Translations under genes and position numbers: made by a program
Notes under the pieces: model-generated
What the model was told of the DNA's origin: nothing
Databases searched by the model: none
Seen by the model: only the letters and a program-made list of their open reading frames with translations
Shown: in pieces, positions 23,949-32,476 of the stretch
Layout: the number at the start of each line of letters is the position of its first letter
How positions within the stretch are numbered: position 1 is the stretch's first letter
NCBI RefSeq assembly: GCF_012034205.1
Contig: NZ_JAATEM010000020.1
Coordinates: 1 to 64,000, forward strand
Reading direction: 5' to 3'
DNA length: 64,000 bases
From: Streptomyces composti
Lineage (GTDB): Bacteria; Actinomycetota; Actinomycetes; Streptomycetales; Streptomycetaceae

Positions 23949-24632
23949 TCAGGAGGCGCGGGTGAACACCCGGTCCCCGGAGGCGGCCTTCTCGGCGGCG
24001 CAGGCCTTCTTCTCCTCCGCGGTCATCTTGCGGGACTTGACCATCACCGCGCTGCGCTTGCCGTCGGTGCCGTTGGGCGCGGGGCTGGTGATGACGTCGT
24101 CCACGAACCAGTAGTAGTGGTCCCACTTCCGGTCCTCGTAGTGCGTCTGCCAGGTACCGGATATGCGCTGCATGACCTGGGCGCGGGAGATCCAGCCCAC
24201 CTCGCCCGGCGCCACGGTGACCGTGGCGCTGCTGGTCTCCGTGTGGCTGCTCTGCCAGGTGTAGTTGTACGTCGCGGTCAGGCTGGCGCTGATGATGCCC
24301 TCCAGGCCGCCGCTCACCGTGACCGAGCCCCCGACCGAGTGGCTGGAGCCTACGGTGTCGGCCCAGCTCAGGGTCTGGGAGGCGGGCGAGGAGGAGCAGT
24401 TGTAGAGCAGGTCGGACACCTGGCGGGCCTCGCCGAGGAAGGCCTCGCCGATCTTCGGGTCGTTGAAGGTGCATTGGCCCTCGCCGGAGGCGCAGTCGGC
24501 GAGGATCTGCTCCTTGGTGGGCTGGTCGTCGTCGGCCGCGGCGGGCACGGCCGTCGCGGCCACCGTGCCGAGCACGGCGGCCGTCAGTGCCATGGCGCGA
24601 CCGCCGTGACGCAGCAAGCGATTCACTGTCAT
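23949..24632 (-). CDS. secreted protein with aerolysin/ETX-MTX2-like beta region
   Basis: 227-aa exported protein. A signal peptide covers about residues 1-35 (RRLLRHGGRAMALTAAVLG-type core, cleavage near PAAA-DDD). The mature part has four cysteines and a long Ser/Thr-rich amphipathic stretch with alternating residues (SVGGSVTVSGGLEGIISA, then YNYTWQSSHTETSSATVTVA, then WISRAQVMQRISGTWQTHYE). This resembles the insertion-loop/receptor-free core of aerolysin-type pore-forming proteins. The assignment rests on pattern only. The ATG at 24632 is preferred over a GTG at 24653. Terminated by the hairpin at 23915. Confidence 0.7.
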   Translation of the reverse strand: MTVNRLLRHGGRAMALTAAVLGTVAATAVPAAADDDQPTKEQILADCASGEGQCTFNDPKIGEAFLGEARQVSDLLYNCSSSPASQTLSWADTVGSSHSVGGSVTVSGGLEGIISASLTATYNYTWQSSHTETSSATVTVAPGEVGWISRAQVMQRISGTWQTHYEDRKWDHYYWFVDDVITSPAPNGTDGKRSAVMVKSRKMTAEEKKACAAEKAASGDRVFTRAS

Positions 24633-24856
24633 CTGTTCGTTGTTGCCTTTCACCTACGTGGGGGGAGCGGTGACACCAGTGCCAGGTGGTGCTGATGGGA
24701 CTGGAGTTCACCGTCCTGTGCTCCTGAGGCTCACGTAAACAGCTGATGAGCTACACCAAGGAAAGGCAAAGTTGTGGTTGATTCGTTGACTGATGGATCG
24801 TCAATACATGCTCTGTACACGGGAATTGGGCGTCGCCCCGTCGGACCGCATCGACG
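24633..24856. other. AT-richer upstream region, no gene seen
   Basis: This is the upstream region of the secreted aerolysin-like gene. Bases from about 24720 to 24830 are clearly richer in A/T than the rest of the window and hold short TTGAC-like words, but I could not define a convincing promoter. No open frame looks coding. Confidence 0.4.
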
Positions 24857-24938
24857 CGTCGTCACCGGTTCGCTTCCGACCGTGACGACGGCCCGCCGCG
24901 CGCCGCCCCGGTCGGGGGCCCGCGGCGCACGGCGGGCC
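24857..24938 (-). terminator. tandem terminator hairpins of the GH64 gene
   Basis: Two adjacent hairpins lie about 90-170 nt after the glucanase stop. The first is a 17-bp stem with one mismatch (24890-24906 with 24922-24938). The second is a perfect 9-bp stem, CGTCGTCAC with GTGACGACG (24857-24865, 24882-24890). Confidence 0.65.
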
Positions 24939-25029
24939 GGTGACGCTGCGGCACATGCGCCGGGCGGACGGCGAGAGTGGGGCGCGCGCCGGTTCCCGAG
25001 GATGTGCCGGTCGCATCAGAGGGGGCGGG

Positions 25030-26250
25030 TCAGTTCATGGGCTCGAGAGTGATGCGTGCCTCCTGCGGGTTTCCGTCGTGCACCAGGGACTCGTGGTTGC
25101 CCACGTCGTCGAAGGCGAAGGCGTAGGCCTTGCCGTCGGCCATGTGGGCGTGGACGACCCGGGCGTAGTGGTTGGTGACGCCGTCCTTGTAGAAGGCGCC
25201 GGCGTCCGGGTCGGGCTGGTCGGGGTTGACCAGCAGGGTGGTGCGGTTGAAGCCGGCGCACAGGGTGCGGGAGATGGGGCCGCGCACCTGGTCGTTGGGC
25301 GCGTCGAGCTTGCCGTGACAGCCGAACACCGAGGAGGCGTCGGGCTTCTGGAAGCTGGTGACGACGGCACCCGATCCGTCGGTGAAGTTCATGACGCCGT
25401 CGGAGACGCGTCCGTAGAACTTGGTTCCGGGCCGGTCGGCGAAGGGGGTCACCGTGAGGGTCTCGGTGGTGTACTTCTGCCAGACGCGGTCGATGTAGTC
25501 GTCCATGACGGAGGCCGGGAGCGCGCCGGTCTCCAGCCCGTACAGCGGCGCCAGGGCCCGCAGCACGGTGCCGTCGGACCGGGTCTGGATCAGGTCGCCC
25601 CAGCCGCCGGGCTGGGCGCGCAGGGCGTCGAGGACACCCTGGTAGCCGCCCGGATCGAGCTTGCCCGTGGTCGCGGAGCTGCCGTCGCCCCGCAGGACGC
25701 CGACACTGTAGGGCGCCGAGAACATGTCCACCTGGGTGCTGTTGAGCCACAGCCCGTCGTCGTTGAGCGTGTACTCCGACCAGTTGAACAGGATGTCGCG
25801 GTTGGGGTCGGAGGGGTTCTGCACGGCGGGCTGCACCAGTCCGCCGGTGGCCAGCTTGAACACCAGCTTCTGGCCGTACGAGAAGTAGACCCGGCCCGAG
25901 AACTTCGGCAGGCGGATGGTCACCGTCTGCCCGGGCGCCGGTCCCGGGATGGAGGCATCGGGGGCGGGCGTCGGCGGGTTGCCGCCCGCGGGCCAGGGAT
26001 GGAAGGTGCCGCTCGCGTCGGCCCAGCCCTGGCGGCCGGAGGCGAGGTCCGTGCCGAGGTTGTAGACGTACAGCGGCTCGGCGCGGCCGGAGTTGTTGGT
26101 GATCTTCAGCGGGATGGTCGCCGGGACGGCTGCCTCGTCGGCCGCGGCCGGGCTTCCGGCCGCCATGAGGGAGCCCGCGAGGAGCGCGGCGACGGCCGGG
26201 GCCGCCGCGGCCGCCCTTCGTTCGAGGGCGCGTCTGATGAGTCGGAACAT
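25030..26250 (-). CDS. secreted GH64 endo-beta-1,3-glucanase
   Basis: 406-aa extracellular glucanase of glycoside hydrolase family 64, which releases laminaripentaose from beta-1,3-glucan such as fungal cell wall. A signal peptide (residues 1-38, ending ASPAAADEA) precedes the thaumatin-like barrel, which begins at PLKITNNSGRAEPLYVY. The catalytic acids should be the Glu in FNWSEYTLNDDGLWLNSTQVDMFSAP and the nearby Asp of the QVDMF segment. Further family blocks are VSDGVMNFTDGSGAVVTSFQKPDASSVFGCHG, FNRTTLL and HYARVVHAHMADGKAYAFAFDDVG. No carbohydrate-binding module is present. A LacI/CebR-like palindrome lies 38-53 bp upstream, so induction by a glucan oligosaccharide is likely. Confidence 0.92.
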   Translation of the reverse strand: MFRLIRRALERRAAAAAPAVAALLAGSLMAAGSPAAADEAAVPATIPLKITNNSGRAEPLYVYNLGTDLASGRQGWADASGTFHPWPAGGNPPTPAPDASIPGPAPGQTVTIRLPKFSGRVYFSYGQKLVFKLATGGLVQPAVQNPSDPNRDILFNWSEYTLNDDGLWLNSTQVDMFSAPYSVGVLRGDGSSATTGKLDPGGYQGVLDALRAQPGGWGDLIQTRSDGTVLRALAPLYGLETGALPASVMDDYIDRVWQKYTTETLTVTPFADRPGTKFYGRVSDGVMNFTDGSGAVVTSFQKPDASSVFGCHGKLDAPNDQVRGPISRTLCAGFNRTTLLVNPDQPDPDAGAFYKDGVTNHYARVVHAHMADGKAYAFAFDDVGNHESLVHDGNPQEARITLEPMN

Positions 26251-26287
26251 GCTCTGTCTCCGTTTCGGTGATGGCCGGTATCAGGCC

Positions 26288-26303
26288 TTGAGAGCGCTCT
26301 CAA
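26288..26303. promoter_or_regulatory. LacI-family (CebR-like) operator before the GH64 gene
   Basis: TTGAGAGCGCTCTCAA is a perfect 16-bp palindrome with the central CG of LacI-family sites. It is close to the Streptomyces CebR operator TGGGAGCGCTCCCA. On the minus strand a TTGACA -35 (26325-26330) lies upstream, with the palindrome overlapping or following the -10. Confidence 0.7.
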
Positions 26304-26614
26304 AGTCCCGCCGTGTTGTGCACCTGTCAACTGTTCGGGAGGCAACCGTCACACGGGAACGGGGGTACTGCCGATCCGGCGCCCGGCCCGCTCGTCCGGG
26401 CGGGCCCTGACCTGTCCGGAGGACGCCCCGGAGGATGAACTGTGGTGCCGTACGGCCCTCGGCGGACGTCCCGCCCGGACGCCGCACCCCCGCTGAGCCC
26501 TGGTCAGCAGGCGGGAGCCGCCGGGGCGTCGCGCTCGTCCAGCGGACGCGAGGCCTCACCGGATCCGCGGGCGGCGACGAGCGGCCGTCGTGATCGCGGA
26601 GCACAGTAAGAACC

Positions 26615-27622
26615 ATGAACCGTCACCGACGCCCTCCCCGGCGCGCCCCCTGGATCGCGGGGGGCGCCGTCGTGCTCGCCCTGGGGGGCGTCGGCGTGTG
26701 GGCGCTGGTGTCCCAGGACGGGGACGGACCACGGCCGGAGCCGACCTCCACGACCGACATCGCCCTGCCCACGCTCGATCCGCTGCCGACCTGGACGATC
26801 GGACCCGAGGAGACAGGCACCGGGCGCCCGGCCCCGACGGACTCGCGGTCGGCCCGGCCGACGGCCACGGACCGCACCTCCCGGCCGTCCCCGACCGGCC
26901 GGCGCCCCACGTCCACCTCCCGCACGCAGGAGCAGGCACCACCGAGCGGCCGGCCGACCGCCGGGGCGCGGACCCCTCAGCAGCGGCCGCCGGGTACCCG
27001 GGACACGGGCACGGCTCCGTCCCGGACGTCCGCCGCCAGCAGTCGGCCCACCGCGACCGGTGGTACACAGCGCCCGGCCCGGCCCAGCGACCGCCCGGCC
27101 GCCACGGAGGCATCCCGGCGACCGGTGACCCCCAGCAGGCCGGCCACGGCCTCCGTCCGCACCCCGCAGGCGCCGAGCCGCCCGGCGACCGCCGCCCCGA
27201 CCCGGCGCACGAGTCCCCCGGGCACGCCGCCCACCGCCGCCCGTACCCCGGAGCCGACCGCCGAGCCCGGGAAGCCCGGGAAGCCGACCGCCCAGCCGGA
27301 CCGGTCCCCGCAACGCACTTCCCCGGCCCGGCCCTCCCGGCCGCCGGCCGCGACGACCACGCACCCGCACCGCCCGCGCCCCTCGGCCACTCCCCCACCG
27401 CCGGTGGCACCGCCCCCCGGTGACCGCCCGCCCGGCGTGACCACCAGCTGGTACACCTCGGCCGCGGCCACGGCTGCCGCCCGGCGGATGGCCGGGAACG
27501 CGGTGGTCGGCGACCCGGTGTGCTCGCTGGCCTCGGTGGGCGGGGTGGATCCCCGGCTGGTCCCGCACGGCGGCCGTGTCGGGATCGGCGAGCACGGCGG
27601 CTACTGGTGTCTCATCTGGTAG
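26615..27622 (+). CDS. membrane-anchored Thr/Pro/Arg-rich hypothetical protein
   Basis: 335-aa protein of unknown function. A basic start (NRHRRPPRRAP) is followed by one transmembrane helix (residues 12-34, IAGGAVVLALGGVGVWALVS). About 240 residues of low-complexity T/P/R/S/A sequence come next, probably an extracytoplasmic wall-spanning stalk. A short conserved-looking C-terminal module with two cysteines ends it (WYTSAAATAAARRMAGNAVV, then VCSLASVGGVDPRLVPHGG and GYWCLIW). The topology suggests a surface-displayed tip domain. Codon use stays normal, which supports coding despite the repetitive composition. Confidence 0.7.
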   Translation: MNRHRRPPRRAPWIAGGAVVLALGGVGVWALVSQDGDGPRPEPTSTTDIALPTLDPLPTWTIGPEETGTGRPAPTDSRSARPTATDRTSRPSPTGRRPTSTSRTQEQAPPSGRPTAGARTPQQRPPGTRDTGTAPSRTSAASSRPTATGGTQRPARPSDRPAATEASRRPVTPSRPATASVRTPQAPSRPATAAPTRRTSPPGTPPTAARTPEPTAEPGKPGKPTAQPDRSPQRTSPARPSRPPAATTTHPHRPRPSATPPPPVAPPPGDRPPGVTTSWYTSAAATAAARRMAGNAVVGDPVCSLASVGGVDPRLVPHGGRVGIGEHGGYWCLIW

Positions 27623-27643
27623 GCCGGACGCGGCAGTCCGGCC
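27622..27643 (+). terminator. hairpin terminator
   Basis: GGCCGGAC-gcggca-GTCCGGCC is a perfect 8-bp stem overlapping the last base of the stop codon at 27620-27622. Confidence 0.6.
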
Positions 27644-27695
27644 CCCGCCCGTCACCGGAAAGCCGCGGCGGAGACTGCGGCCGCGCGGGCGGTTC

Positions 27696-28205
27696 CTAGG
27701 CCGCGTCGTGGATGACGAGTTTGAACTCGGCGAGGGTCAGCCGCCGGGGGCCCGAGGCGTTGTGGGTGACGCGCAGGGCCAGCGGGGTGCCCGGGTGGAC
27801 GAAGATGCCGTGGCTCTTCACGTAGTACTGGCCGCCCGGCGTGGGCCCGCGGTGCTCGGTGGCCGTCGTGTCCTCGGGCTCGGAGGTCAGGCCCAGCGGA
27901 TCGCGGACGAACTGGTCACGCAGCTCGGTGTAGTCGCCGGACTCCCACTGGATCATGGCGTACAGGTGGCCCCAGCCCGGCTTGGACGGCCATATCAGTC
28001 CGCTGCGGTCGTCGGCCGCCCAGTCGTCCACCACGTGGCCGTCGGGCTGTTCCACCTGGTGCATCCCGAAGCGGTCGAAGGGCTCCGCCGACCCGAACGG
28101 GAATCTGACGATCTGGTAGGTCGTGCCGGGCCGGATCAGCTGGGGCGTGTCGGACTTCAGGGAGCAGACGTGGACGCCGGATTCGGCGTTCGCGTTCGTT
28201 TGCAT
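27696..28205 (-). CDS. conserved hypothetical protein
   Basis: 169-aa soluble protein without signal peptide or membrane segment. It is rich in Trp, Gly and aromatic residues (RFPFGSAEPFDRFGMHQVEQ, WPSKPGWGHLYAMIQWESGDYTELRDQFVRDPLG, GGQYYVKSHGIFVHPGTPLALRVTHN), which suggests a beta-sandwich. I do not recognise the family. It is transcribed with the same polarity as the stress-protein/permease pair but 56 bp away, so operon membership is uncertain. Confidence 0.65.
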   Translation of the reverse strand: MQTNANAESGVHVCSLKSDTPQLIRPGTTYQIVRFPFGSAEPFDRFGMHQVEQPDGHVVDDWAADDRSGLIWPSKPGWGHLYAMIQWESGDYTELRDQFVRDPLGLTSEPEDTTATEHRGPTPGGQYYVKSHGIFVHPGTPLALRVTHNASGPRRLTLAEFKLVIHDAA

Positions 28206-28261
28206 GAGGCAAGCCTGCCCGGCCGCGGCGGTGGGGATGCCGCCCGTTCACTCCCCTCTTC

Positions 28262-28687
28262 TCACTGCTCTCCCTCGTCCATCGGCACGCAGATGACCGG
28301 CACGGGCGACAGGTGGAGCAGCTTGTGGGGTGTGGAGCCGAGGAGGGCACCGCGGACCGGGCTCTCCCCCCAGCTGCCCACCACGATGAAGCGGGCGCCG
28401 TGGCGCAGGGCGGCGTCCAGCAGGGCCTGGGCGGGTTTCTCGTCGAGCACCTCCACGGTCGTCGGCACGCCCGCCCCCTCGGCCACGCCGACCGCGTGGT
28501 CGAGCACTGTGCGGCCGGCCTCGTGCAGGGCCTCCAGATGGGTGCGGTACTCCTCGCCCAGCGCACCCGGCGCGGCGGCGCCGTAGACCAGCACCAGGGG
28601 CTCGTGCAGCGCGGCCGCCAGTTCGATCGCGACGTGCAGGGCGCGGACGGCCCCGGGTGACTCGTCGTAGCCGAGGACCAGGGACAT
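28262..28687 (-). CDS. universal stress protein (UspA family)
   Basis: 141-aa single-domain Usp. The N-terminal LVLGYDESPGAVRALHVAIELAAALHEPLVLVYG and the ATP-binding signature FIVVGSWGESPVRGALLGSTPHKLLHLSPVPVICVP (G-x2-G-x9-G-S/T type) mark an ATP-binding member. The gene starts one base after the permease stop codon, so the two are almost certainly co-transcribed. Permease-Usp pairs are common and suggest regulation of transport. Confidence 0.9.
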   Translation of the reverse strand: MSLVLGYDESPGAVRALHVAIELAAALHEPLVLVYGAAAPGALGEEYRTHLEALHEAGRTVLDHAVGVAEGAGVPTTVEVLDEKPAQALLDAALRHGARFIVVGSWGESPVRGALLGSTPHKLLHLSPVPVICVPMDEGEQ

Positions 28688-28688
28688 C

Positions 28689-30182
28689 TCAGGACTCCTT
28701 GCGGTGGACGAGTTCCGGGTCGGCGACCGTGGGGCGTTCCGACCAGAAGACGGGTGACACGAACCGCATCACGATCATGATGACGACTCCGGCGAGGGAG
28801 ATGCCGATGCCGATGACCAGGGGCGGGCCGAGACCGAACCAGGAGACTCCGCTGTAGGAGTTCGCCGGGTCGGCCATGTCGATGACCGACTCCACCAGCA
28901 GCCAGGCGAGCAGCCCGGCGCCCACCACGGGGCCGACGCCGATCAGGAGGAACTGCTTGACGCTCTCGGTGAGATGGCGGCGGTAGAAGACGGCGCAGGC
29001 CAGTCCGGTGAGTGCGTAGTAGAAGGCGATCAGCAGCGACAGGGCGGTGAGCGAGTCGAACAGGGCGTTCTCGCTGAGCTGGGCGACGACCACGTACCAG
29101 ACGATGGCGATGACGGCCACCCACCAGGTGCTGACGTCGGGGGTGCGGAACCGCGGGTGGATGCGCGCGAAGTGATGGGGCAGCGCGTGCCGGCGGGCCA
29201 TGGACAGGGCGGTGCGGGAGGCGGGGATGATCGTGGTCTGGGTGGAGGCGATCGCGGAGGTGGAGACGGCGAGCAGGACGATCCAGTCCCAGCCGCCCAT
29301 CGCCTCGTCGGCGAGGAGGGAGAAGATGAACTCCTCCTCGTCGGCGTTCTCGGTGAGGAAGGCGGTTCCGGCGTAGGCGACCACGGCGATGGCCACCGAC
29401 AGATAGGTCACCAGGAGGACGACGGTCGACCAGACGCCGGCCTTGCCGGGAGCGCTGGCGGAGTCCTCGGTCTCCTCGGTGAGGTTGACCGCCGATTCCC
29501 AGCCCCAGTAGATGAACACACCGAGCAGCAGCGCGCCGGTGAGTGAGGCGCCTCCGGAGCCGAAGGGGTTCAGCCAGCCGAGGGCCGGTTCGGTGGATTC
29601 CAGGGAGCCGGTGCCTGCGTACACGCGGTACAGGGCGACCACGGCGAAGATCAGCAGGCAGACCACCTGGGCCAGGATGAGCACGTTCTGCACCCGGGCG
29701 GACACCTCGGTGCCGATCACGCACAGGGCCGTCATGACGATGATCAGCAGCACGGCGAGGATCTGCCGGACGGCCTGGTTCTCCACCCAGCTGTCCAGGC
29801 CGAACGCGAGCAGGGCGAAGGTGACGGCGACGTCGGCCAGCGAGCCGACCACCAGGACGCCGGTCATGGTGATCGCCCAGCCGCCCAGCCAGCCCGCCCA
29901 GGGGCCCATGGCGCGGGTGACCCAGGAGAAGGTGGTGCCGCAGTCCTGGTCGACGCGGTTGAGGTAGTAGAACGCCGAGGCGATCAGGAGCATCGGGACG
30001 AACGACGCCAGCATCACGCCGGGGGCGTGGACGCCGACGAGCACCGCGATGGGACCGACGACGGCGGCCAGGGAGTAGGCGGGCGAGGTGGCGTTGAGCC
30101 CGATGACGAGTGCGTCGAGGAACCCGATCGCGTCGGGCTTCAGTCCCTCCGGCCGGTCCGCCTGAGCCGTCGCGTTCGCCAT
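28689..30182 (-). CDS. APC superfamily amino-acid/polyamine permease
   Basis: 497-aa transporter with about 12 helices. Helix 1 has the unwound substrate-site pattern GFLDALVIGLNATSPAYSLAAVVGPI. Other blocks are FVPMLLIASAFYYLNRVDQDCGTTFSWVTRAMGPWAGWLGGWAI, the acidic helix 6 region YWGWESAVNLTEETEDSASAPGKAG and SRTALSMARRHALPHHFARIHPRFRTPDVSTWWV. The sequence matches the APC (PF13520-like) group, and the substrate is not predictable. ATG at 30182; the downstream universal stress gene is coupled. Confidence 0.9.
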   Translation of the reverse strand: MANATAQADRPEGLKPDAIGFLDALVIGLNATSPAYSLAAVVGPIAVLVGVHAPGVMLASFVPMLLIASAFYYLNRVDQDCGTTFSWVTRAMGPWAGWLGGWAITMTGVLVVGSLADVAVTFALLAFGLDSWVENQAVRQILAVLLIIVMTALCVIGTEVSARVQNVLILAQVVCLLIFAVVALYRVYAGTGSLESTEPALGWLNPFGSGGASLTGALLLGVFIYWGWESAVNLTEETEDSASAPGKAGVWSTVVLLVTYLSVAIAVVAYAGTAFLTENADEEEFIFSLLADEAMGGWDWIVLLAVSTSAIASTQTTIIPASRTALSMARRHALPHHFARIHPRFRTPDVSTWWVAVIAIVWYVVVAQLSENALFDSLTALSLLIAFYYALTGLACAVFYRRHLTESVKQFLLIGVGPVVGAGLLAWLLVESVIDMADPANSYSGVSWFGLGPPLVIGIGISLAGVVIMIVMRFVSPVFWSERPTVADPELVHRKES

Positions 30183-30404
30183 GCGCCCTCACTTCGGTCG
30201 TACGTCGGGATGAATCCAACCGGTCGGGCGGGGGCTTTCCGCGTCGCGGGAGCCGTTGCGCGCCGTGTGTCACCCGAGTGCACGCACCGTTCCCGGGCGC
30301 CGGGCGCAGGCGGGGCGGGGCGGCGGCCGAGTTGCCGTGGCGGGACGATGCGAGAGGGTGAGTGCGGGGCGGTGGTGAGGGGGTGGTGGTGAAGGGAGGA
30401 CGTG

Positions 30405-32435
30405 ATGGGCCTCGATGCCGTGGACGACTCGCTCGTACTCGACGCGCTGTTCGGCAATTCGCCTCAGGGGTTGTACGTCCTCGACTCCGAGCACCGGGTT
30501 CTGAGGTACAACTCCGCCGGGCGCGGGGTGCAGGGCCTCGCTCCGGAGGACATCATCGGGCACACCGTCGACGAGTTCGCCCCCGAGTTCGCACCGGACG
30601 AGATCAAGGCGCTGGTGGACGAGGCCCTCTCCACCGGGCAACCGCTGCGGAACCGTCTGGTGCGGGGGCGTGCGCCTTCGGGTCCGGATCACCCCGTGAC
30701 CGTGGAGATCTCGCTGTTCCCGCTGCGCGAGCCGCAGGACGGCACGGCGGCCGTGGTGGCGGTGCTGGAGGACGTGAGCGAGCGGCAGGCGGCCGCCGAA
30801 CGGCTCGCGGTCCTGAGCCGGGTGCACCGCACCGTCGGGACGACTCTGGACGTGGACACGACGGCGGACGAACTGGTCACGGCGCTGGTGCCGGATTTCG
30901 CGGACGCGGCCGGTGTCGATCTGATCGACGAGCCGCCCGCCGGGTCGGGGCGCCGGGAGCCGGGGCCGGTGCCGTCGGACACACCGCTGCGGCGCGTCGC
31001 CTACGCCCCCGCGACCGCCTCGCGCACCCTCCGGGAGAAGGGCGACAGCAAAGCCTTCCCCTACCCGACCCCGTACACCCAGGCGTTGGGCGACGGCGAG
31101 GCCCGGGTGGTCCCGGTGGAGCCGGGCATGTCGTGGCTGGGTGCCGATCCCGACGGACTGGCGCCGCTGGTGGAGGCCGGGGTGCACTCCATGATCGTGG
31201 CCCCGCTGGTGGCGCAGGAGGCGGTGCTGGGGCTGCTGACCCTGTACCGGCACCGCCCCGATCCGTTCACCGAGGAGGATCTGGAGGTGGCGCGGCAGGC
31301 CGCGTCCGCCGGGGCCGCGCACCTGGCCAATGCGCGCAGCTACCGGCGGGAGCACATGGTGGCCTCCGCGCTGCAGCGCAGGCTGCAGCCGGGCACGCTG
31401 CCGCAGCTCTCCGCCGCCGAGGCCGCGCATGTGTATCTGCCGGAGAGCGCCGGCGGCGACTGGTACGACGTGATCCCGCTGTCCGGCGCGCGGGTCGCTC
31501 TGGTCGTCGGCGACGTCAACGGGCACGGCATCGAGGCGGCGGCGACGATGGGGCAGCTGCGGCTCTCGCTGCGCGCCCTGGCGCTGCGGGACCTGGAGCC
31601 CGACGAGCTGCTCACTCATCTGGACGAGGTCGCCTCCCTGCTCGCCCCCCCCTCGCCGACCTGCGGTTCCCACGTGGCGACCTGTGCCATCGCCGTCTAC
31701 GACCCGGTGTCCCGGCTGTGCACGGCGGTACGCGCGGGACATCCCGCGCCCGTCCTCGTGGACCCCGAGGGTGTGCCCCTCGAGCTGGACGTGCCCAAGG
31801 GGCCCCCGCTCGGTGGGGGCGGGGGGCGCGCCTATACGCCCGCCTGCGTGACCCTGGCCTCGGGCAGTGTCCTCGCCCTCTACACCAACGGGCTGGTCGC
31901 CAGCCGGGACGAGGAGTCCGGCGACGCCCGGCAGGTCCTCGCGCGGGTCCTCGCCGCCACCACGCTGCCGCTGCGGGAGCTGTGCGACGCGGCCCTGTAC
32001 CGTCTGGCGCCCTCTCGCGACGACGACGCGGTGCTGCTGGTGGCCCGCACCAAGGAGCTGCCGGACGAGCGGGTCGCGGACTGGACCCTGCCCGCCGACC
32101 CGTCGGTCGTCGGCACCGCCCGGCGGCTGGTGGAGCAGCAGCTCCAGGCCTGGGACCTGGGCGAGCAGGCGTTCACCACCGAACTGGTCGCCAGCGAACT
32201 CGTCACCAACTCCGTCCGCTACGGCAAGGGGCCGATCCGGCTGCGGCTCATCCACGACACCGGCCGGCTGCTGACCGAGGTCACCGACGCCAGCAGCGCC
32301 AGCCCGTACATCCGGCAGGCGCGCGAGAGCGACGAGGGCGGCCGTGGCCTGTTCATCGTGATGCAGGTCAGCTCCCGCTGGGGAGTCCGCCACAGCCGCC
32401 GGGACAAGACCATCTGGGCCGAGCAGCGTCTGTGA
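30405..32435 (+). CDS. PAS-GAF-SpoIIE phosphatase with C-terminal anti-sigma-type kinase domain
   Basis: 676-aa signalling protein. It has a PAS domain (about residues 12-125), a GAF domain (about 140-310), a SpoIIE/PP2C phosphatase (about 325-545) and a GHKL ATPase of the RsbW type (about 560-676, ELVASELVTNSVRYGKGPIRLRL, DEGGRGLFIVMQ). It could both phosphorylate and dephosphorylate an anti-anti-sigma factor. Metal motifs GGDWYDVI and VVGDVNGHGIEAAATMG are intact, but the conserved YTDG reads YTNG (residue about 494), losing a metal-ligand aspartate. ATG 30405 is 4 nt after GGAGGA; the preceding GTG at 30402 is too close. Confidence 0.88.
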   Translation: MGLDAVDDSLVLDALFGNSPQGLYVLDSEHRVLRYNSAGRGVQGLAPEDIIGHTVDEFAPEFAPDEIKALVDEALSTGQPLRNRLVRGRAPSGPDHPVTVEISLFPLREPQDGTAAVVAVLEDVSERQAAAERLAVLSRVHRTVGTTLDVDTTADELVTALVPDFADAAGVDLIDEPPAGSGRREPGPVPSDTPLRRVAYAPATASRTLREKGDSKAFPYPTPYTQALGDGEARVVPVEPGMSWLGADPDGLAPLVEAGVHSMIVAPLVAQEAVLGLLTLYRHRPDPFTEEDLEVARQAASAGAAHLANARSYRREHMVASALQRRLQPGTLPQLSAAEAAHVYLPESAGGDWYDVIPLSGARVALVVGDVNGHGIEAAATMGQLRLSLRALALRDLEPDELLTHLDEVASLLAPPSPTCGSHVATCAIAVYDPVSRLCTAVRAGHPAPVLVDPEGVPLELDVPKGPPLGGGGGRAYTPACVTLASGSVLALYTNGLVASRDEESGDARQVLARVLAATTLPLRELCDAALYRLAPSRDDDAVLLVARTKELPDERVADWTLPADPSVVGTARRLVEQQLQAWDLGEQAFTTELVASELVTNSVRYGKGPIRLRLIHDTGRLLTEVTDASSASPYIRQARESDEGGRGLFIVMQVSSRWGVRHSRRDKTIWAEQRL

Positions 32436-32476
32436 GCGCGCACGGCAACGGGCGTTCCCCGTCAGGAGGTACCACC

